From Candidatus Atribacter hydrocarboniphilus (GTDB taxonomy: Bacteria; Atribacterota; Atribacteria; Atribacterales; Atribacteraceae): 6,766 nucleotides of DNA. The notes under the pieces were generated by a model. The model was not told the origin of the DNA, made no database searches, and worked only from the letters and a program-made list of their open reading frames with translations. Where the stretch lies: positions 1 to 6,766 of the forward strand of contig DPKX01000001.1 in the NCBI GenBank assembly GCA_003542295.1, read 5' to 3'. How positions within the stretch are numbered: position 1 is the first letter of the stretch; the number at the start of each line of letters is the position of its first letter. The translations under genes were made by a program, and so were the position numbers. This document shows positions 6,509 to 6,766 of the stretch, piece after piece.

Positions 6509-6535
6509 TTCATTTTCTCTTAAAGAGAAAATGAA
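6509..6535. repeat. Perfect 13-bp inverted repeat, probable operator between divergent genes
   Basis: TTCATTTTCTCTT and AAGAGAAAATGAA are exact inverted copies around a single A (6522). With a one-base centre it is a two-fold symmetric DNA site rather than a good RNA hairpin, and there is no T-run to make it a terminator. It sits just upstream of the -35 position of the URO-D-type promoter and about 230 bases before the plus-strand start at the window end, so one dimeric regulator could serve both directions. The regulator is not identifiable here. Confidence 0.6.
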
Positions 6536-6755
6536 GAATTGAGAATGATCATTTTAACCCCTTACTACTCAGCCCTCATAATATTTGATTTTATTTTAAC
6601 ATGAAATAAAAGCAATATATCTTTTACAATTTTTTGATTTAATTTATGAACTAAACTCTCTAAAAAAAATTGGAAATTCCTAAAAAAATTCTTATTCATT
6701 TTTGGTTCATCACATGGTTTAATAGTTTTGTACAATAGAATTTGTTCAAGAAACC

Positions 6756-6766
6756 AAGGAGGAATG
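6756..6766 (+). promoter_or_regulatory. Shine-Dalgarno site and possible start of a divergent plus-strand gene
   Basis: AAGGAGGA (6756-6763) is a near-perfect ribosome site directly followed by ATG (6764-6766), the last bases of the window. The spacing to this ATG is only one to two bases, shorter than usual, so the true start may be a few bases beyond the window. It indicates a divergent gene whose product cannot be seen. Confidence 0.55.

Larger units (their letters stand above)
6361..6763. other. Divergent intergenic region with leader, operator and promoters but no gene
   Basis: These 403 bases lie between the minus-strand URO-D-type gene and a plus-strand start at the window end. They hold the Shine-Dalgarno site, leader hairpin, promoter and palindrome listed separately. 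On the plus strand TACAAT (6731-6736) and TAGAAT (6736-6741) are possible -10 boxes, with no good -35 partner (TTGGTT at 6702 is too far from either). No convincing reading frame is present; a plus-strand open frame at 6282-6506 only overlaps the 5' end of the URO-D gene. Confidence 0.6.

Overview
The window is an AT-rich stretch with strong AGGAGG-type Shine-Dalgarno sites. It looks like a low-GC anaerobic bacterium. The URO-D/corrinoid-methyltransferase type gene and the overall style would fit Atribacterota or a Firmicutes-like anaerobe, but no phylogenetic marker is present, so this placement is tentative. All recognisable complete genes lie on the minus strand.

Left and centre (257-4492) hold a compact three-gene operon, transcribed from high to low coordinates. 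A 101-residue helical protein of unknown function comes first (4187-4492). It is followed after 10 bases by a Mre11/SbcD/YhaO-type metallophosphoesterase (2971-4176). This overlaps by 4 bases (GTGA) a 905-residue SMC/Rad50-like ATPase (257-2974). The last two form a nuclease-ATPase pair of the SbcCD/MR or YhaO-YhaN kind, expected to process DNA ends or abnormal DNA structures. The ATPase has no CxxC zinc hook. At the middle of its coiled coil, where the hook would be, there is a small beta-rich segment. The small first gene is a candidate extra subunit or regulator, and is the most likely undescribed part of the window.

The stretch 4493-5027 is a very AT-rich intergenic region. It holds the probable promoter of the operon, two inverted repeats upstream of the first gene, and no convincing gene.

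Right (5028-6360) is a URO-D superfamily gene (corrinoid methyltransferase/MtaA-like rather than haem-pathway HemE) that is broken by a one-base frameshift near 5255-5258. Removing one base restores a continuous 443-residue protein. Upstream of it (6361-6763) is a leader with a small GC-rich hairpin, a TATAAT promoter box, and a perfect 13-bp inverted repeat (6509-6535). This is probably an operator shared with a divergent plus-strand gene, whose Shine-Dalgarno and possible ATG are the last bases of the window.
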